This document shows positions 61,499-64,000 of a DNA stretch of 64,000 nucleotides, piece after piece. The translations under genes and the position numbers were made by a program. Origin of the DNA: [Clostridium] scindens (GTDB lineage Bacteria; Bacillota; Clostridia; Lachnospirales; Lachnospiraceae); NCBI RefSeq assembly GCF_019597925.1, contig NZ_CP080442.1, positions 3,487,501 to 3,551,500 of the forward strand. The letters are read 5' to 3'. The notes under the pieces are model-generated. The model was not told the origin of the DNA, did no database searches, and was given only the letters and a program-made list of their open reading frames with translations. Position 1 is the first letter of the stretch; the number at the start of each line of letters is the position of its first letter.

Positions 61499-62023
61499 TC
61501 AGATAATTCCGGCCTTTGTATAGCCTTTCACAAGGTCTTTTGCCGCCCGGTTGCCGAATACTTTATGATTCTCAAGATCAAAGACAAGAAGTCTTGCCTC
61601 GCTGTATCCCCGGATGGCAAACCGATAGTTCTTCACATATCCGAAACTTTTCACTATCTTCTTTACTTGATCCGACACCCCATGGCCGGCGATGAACACG
61701 CCTGTCATATAAGTGTACATATGGTCTTTTTCCGGACATTTCTTCTCGCCCCGCACCAGCGTTGGCTCTATGTATGTCACGATCTGCCGGCGGAATCTCT
61801 CGATATCCTGAACCGTCAGTTCCTCAAGCACGCGGAAAAACACATGCTCGAAACAATTCGCCCGCCAAAGTTCAGCCTTCTTAATGAGGACATACTTGGC
61901 GCTGGTTACATTGAAGCTGGCATGTGCGTCATAGATGTCCCCGTCGACATCATAGGCTCGGTCTATATCGTAGCTGGACTGATACGAATCAAGCAGTTTT
62001 TCTAATAGATTTACGCCTGTCAT
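61499..62023 (-). CDS. Unrecognised 174-residue cstA-linked protein
   Basis: A soluble protein with no obvious family that I recognise. It has mixed helical and strand regions, conserved-looking segments IDRAYDVDGDIYDAHASFNVTSAKY, LRANCFEHVFFRVLEEL-like sequence and FAIRGYSEARLLVFDLENHKVFGN, and no signal peptide. Start 62023 follows AAGGAG; an in-frame GTG at 62047 lies in the leader. Its 47-bp distance to cstA and shared promoter suggest a partner or regulatory role for the transporter. Function unknown. Confidence 0.75.
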   Translation of the reverse strand: MTGVNLLEKLLDSYQSSYDIDRAYDVDGDIYDAHASFNVTSAKYVLIKKAELWRANCFEHVFFRVLEELTVQDIERFRRQIVTYIEPTLVRGEKKCPEKDHMYTYMTGVFIAGHGVSDQVKKIVKSFGYVKNYRFAIRGYSEARLLVFDLENHKVFGNRAAKDLVKGYTKAGII

Positions 62024-62083
62024 ATTTAATTTTCTCCTTAGTATCACTTTACTGCGATAAACTATTTATTAAAATCCTATAAA

Positions 62084-62112
62084 ATAATAGCACTTTTCTC
62101 AAAAAAATGCAA
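62084..62112 (-). promoter_or_regulatory. Promoter of the cstA operon
   Basis: -35 TTGCAT (62107-62112), -10 TATTAT (62084-62089), 17-bp spacer. Confidence 0.6.
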
Positions 62113-62171
62113 CACTTTTAGAGCGCACTCTTTAATTTGTTTGAGCATCAAATAAAGTTTTACAATACAAA

Positions 62172-62203
62172 AAGAGCGGCCGATGATAGCATCAGCCGCT
62201 CTT
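62172..62203 (-). terminator. Terminator after 2-hydroxyacid dehydrogenase
   Basis: AAGAGCGGC / GCCGCTCTT stem with a short inner pairing and a TTTTT tail on the minus strand. Confidence 0.85.
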
Positions 62204-62210
62204 CTTAAAA

Positions 62211-63170
62211 TTATGGATTCACTTTATATTTACAGTCTCCTGTCGTCAGCACGTCAACCACGTTCTGCGCCGCCATCAGGCTCATCTTGCTGCTGGCCTC
62301 TTTCGTTGCCGCTCCTGCGTGGGGCGTAAGAATACAGTTGGGGAGCGTCATAAGCGGGCTGTCATAAGGCGGCTCATCTACCGTCGCGTCCAGTCCCGCG
62401 CCCCGGATGCTGCCGGACTTCAGCGCTTCGTACAGCGCCTCTTCATTGATGATTCCGCCGCGGGCCGTGTTGACGATCACCGCGTCATTCTTCATCATGT
62501 CAAATTCCCTGGCGCCAATCATATCTTTTGTCTCCGGCGTCAGCGGAGAATGGATGGTGATGAAATCGGATTCCTTAAGCAGGGTAGAAAGATCCACGTA
62601 CTTGGCATTGCATTCTTTCTTAAATGCCTCGTTCTCGTAGATATCATAACAGAGAATCTTCATATCGAATCCCCTGCACCTTCTGGCTACCCCCTGGCCA
62701 ATCCTTCCGGTTCCGATCACGCCCAAGGTTTTCTGCCACATCTCGACTCCCTGGGGGCGCGCCTGGGCCCTGCCCTTCATAGCCGCATCCATAGCCGCCA
62801 CATTGCGGGCCGCGTCCAGCATCAAAGTTACCGCCAGGTCTGCCACAGAGTCTCCGTTGGCTCCCGGGGTTATCGTAACCAGGATCCCTTTCCTGTTCGC
62901 AGCCTCTACATCTACCTTGTCATATCCTACCCCGTAACGGGAGATGACCTTCAGTCTTTCGGCCGAGTCGATCAATTCCCCGGAATACGCATCCAGCCCT
63001 GCGATCACCGCATCTGCCGCCATGATTTCCTTTTTTATCTGTTCGTCAAATGCGGCATCTCCTGCCGCAAGCCTTACGACATCGCATCCATGCTCCTCTA
63101 AAAGCCTCAACGCCTGATCGTCCGCCTTTCCAAACGACCTGGCTGTTACAATTACTTTATACTTGCCCAT
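62211..63170 (-). CDS. D-isomer-specific 2-hydroxyacid dehydrogenase (phosphoglycerate dehydrogenase-like)
   Basis: A 319-residue enzyme: SRYGVGYDKVDVEAA, cofactor motif IGTGRIGQGVA, catalytic Arg, Glu, His in NTARGGIINEEALYE, DEPPYDSP and TPHAGAATKE. Paralogue of the enzyme at 37783-38736. No regulatory domain. Fifteen bp after the gnd gene, so co-transcribed. It could reduce a 2-keto acid made from gluconate-type substrates; serine synthesis is not excluded. Confidence 0.9.
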   Translation of the reverse strand: MGKYKVIVTARSFGKADDQALRLLEEHGCDVVRLAAGDAAFDEQIKKEIMAADAVIAGLDAYSGELIDSAERLKVISRYGVGYDKVDVEAANRKGILVTITPGANGDSVADLAVTLMLDAARNVAAMDAAMKGRAQARPQGVEMWQKTLGVIGTGRIGQGVARRCRGFDMKILCYDIYENEAFKKECNAKYVDLSTLLKESDFITIHSPLTPETKDMIGAREFDMMKNDAVIVNTARGGIINEEALYEALKSGSIRGAGLDATVDEPPYDSPLMTLPNCILTPHAGAATKEASSKMSLMAAQNVVDVLTTGDCKYKVNP

Positions 63171-63185
63171 GTTCTTCCTCCGCTA

Positions 63186-64000
63186 TTACTTGCCTATTGT
63201 CTGCCATTCTGTATGGAAGTGCCCTTCCTGATCCTTCCGCATATACGTGTGGGCGCCGAAACAGTCCCGCAGCGCCTGGACGAATCTGACCGGCATATCC
63301 TTCCTACGGTAATAATCATAATAATGAAGCGCGGCCGCAAACCCTGTCGGCGCCATTCCCGCGGCTTCCGCCTTCACCACTACATCGCGAAGCGATGGCT
63401 CCAGCTTCCGCAGGCTTTTAAATGCCTCAGATAAGATCAGAGGCGCGGCCGTTTCCTTTGCCGCCTCTTTGATATCTCCCAGCAGGCTGCTTCGTATGAT
63501 GCACCCTGCCTTCCAAAGATCCGCGAGGGCGGCCAGATCGATCTCCCAGCCATTGTCATCGGATGCCTTGCGGATCAATTCCATCCCCTGGCTATATGAC
63601 AGCGCTATGGCGAGAAGAAGCGCGTCTCCTAACGTCTCTTCTGCCTGATCAAGTTCCATCTTACTGGCTGACGCATTCAGGATAGCCGCGCCGGCAAGGC
63701 GCTCTTCCTTCTTTGCCGAAAAACTGCGCGCAAGGACAGACTCATAGATGCCCGGCGTATATACGCCTCTTTCTATGGCCTCGCAAAGCGTCCACTTCCC
63801 GGTGCCTTTCTGTTCCGCTACATCCAGAATCCTGTCAATCAGCGGCACGCCGTCCTCCTCGTATTGTTCCATCACCTGAACGCTGATGTCGATCAGGTAA
63901 GAATCCAGCCGCGTCCGCTGCCAGGCTTTGAATACTGCAAGGACCGCCTCATGGGTCATGGAAAGTCCGCTTCGCATAAGCATGTAGGCCTCCGCAATCA
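63186..64000 (-). CDS. gnd: 6-phosphogluconate dehydrogenase, decarboxylating, partial (N-terminus outside window)
   Basis: The frame is open to the window edge (EAYMLMRSGLSMTHEAVL). It carries the C-terminal all-helical domain of 6PGDH with GTGKWTLCEAIERG, WKAGCIIRSSLLGDIKEA, GFAAALHYYDYYR and ALRDCFGAHTYMRKD. The enzyme oxidises and decarboxylates 6-phosphogluconate to ribulose-5-phosphate with NADP. The missing part is the Rossmann domain. Upstream partner of the 2-hydroxyacid dehydrogenase. Confidence 0.93.
   Translation of the reverse strand, partial: IAEAYMLMRSGLSMTHEAVLAVFKAWQRTRLDSYLIDISVQVMEQYEEDGVPLIDRILDVAEQKGTGKWTLCEAIERGVYTPGIYESVLARSFSAKKEERLAGAAILNASASKMELDQAEETLGDALLLAIALSYSQGMELIRKASDDNGWEIDLAALADLWKAGCIIRSSLLGDIKEAAKETAAPLILSEAFKSLRKLEPSLRDVVVKAEAAGMAPTGFAAALHYYDYYRRKDMPVRFVQALRDCFGAHTYMRKDQEGHFHTEWQTIGK

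Overview
The window is a chromosomal piece of an anaerobic gut Firmicute, most likely a Lachnospiraceae (Clostridium cluster XIVa) member. The evidence is strong Shine-Dalgarno sites, consensus sigma-A promoters with 17-bp spacers, moderate G+C, glycyl radical chemistry and the gene families present. Genus cannot be fixed from sequence alone. There is no rRNA, tRNA, CRISPR array, transposase or phage gene. It is essentially a sugar, polyol and sugar-acid catabolic region with three FGGY kinase genes, five medium-chain zinc dehydrogenases, two short-chain dehydrogenases, one iron-type glycerol dehydrogenase, two ribose-type ABC importers, one oligosaccharide ABC importer and at least nine sugar-type regulators.

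Region 1 (1-10.8 kb): an FGGY kinase cut by the window edge and a divergent DeoR regulator plus transaldolase-like aldolase share a palindromic control region. Next is a four-gene minus-strand operon: xylulokinase, glycyl-radical activase, a glycyl radical enzyme (GRE) with an aberrant radical motif, and a GntR/LacI-type regulator, behind a promoter-embedded operator. A zinc dehydrogenase and a ROK regulator follow. Region 2 (10.8-22.1 kb): a ribose-type ABC importer with an SDR, two zinc dehydrogenases, an M24-fold protein with a degraded metal site, a ROK regulator with two near-identical operator copies, a pair of long tail-to-tail hairpins (20.8-21.2 kb), and a frameshifted AraC regulator facing a 1090-residue DUF5107/TPR protein.

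Region 3 (22.3-42.4 kb): a dispersed regulon marked by the palindrome ATGTTATAACAT and close variants. It covers a VOC/dehydrogenase/HAD operon, a glycerol dehydrogenase, a second ribose-type importer, an SDR, a five-gene operon (AroE-like dehydrogenase, cupin phosphoglucose isomerase, phosphotriesterase-like lactonase, KDPG aldolase, 2-hydroxyacid dehydrogenase), a frameshifted xylulokinase, a GntR/UTRA regulator and a zinc dehydrogenase. The set suggests import, oxidation, lactone opening and aldol cleavage of an unidentified sugar or sugar acid. A 240-bp inverted-repeat element sits at 29.3-29.6 kb.

Region 4 (42.5-52 kb): mixed functions: tocopherol-cyclase-like protein with a Rieske-tailed FAD oxidoreductase, a diguanylate cyclase, a DNA-alkylation-repair-like protein, a small DMT transporter behind an attenuator-like hairpin, an epimerase controlled by a divergent TetR, RpiB and a Cof-type phosphatase. 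Region 5 (52-59.7 kb): a fructan or difructose-anhydride type locus (GH172/DUF2961, ABC importer, GH32-like enzyme, LacI, DUF624). Region 6 (59.7-64 kb): CstA with a small partner gene, a 2-hydroxyacid dehydrogenase and a truncated 6-phosphogluconate dehydrogenase.

Three genes (AraC, one xylulokinase and one permease) carry a one-base excess in a homopolymer run. This could be strand-slippage switching or a run-length error in the assembly, and the sequence alone cannot decide.
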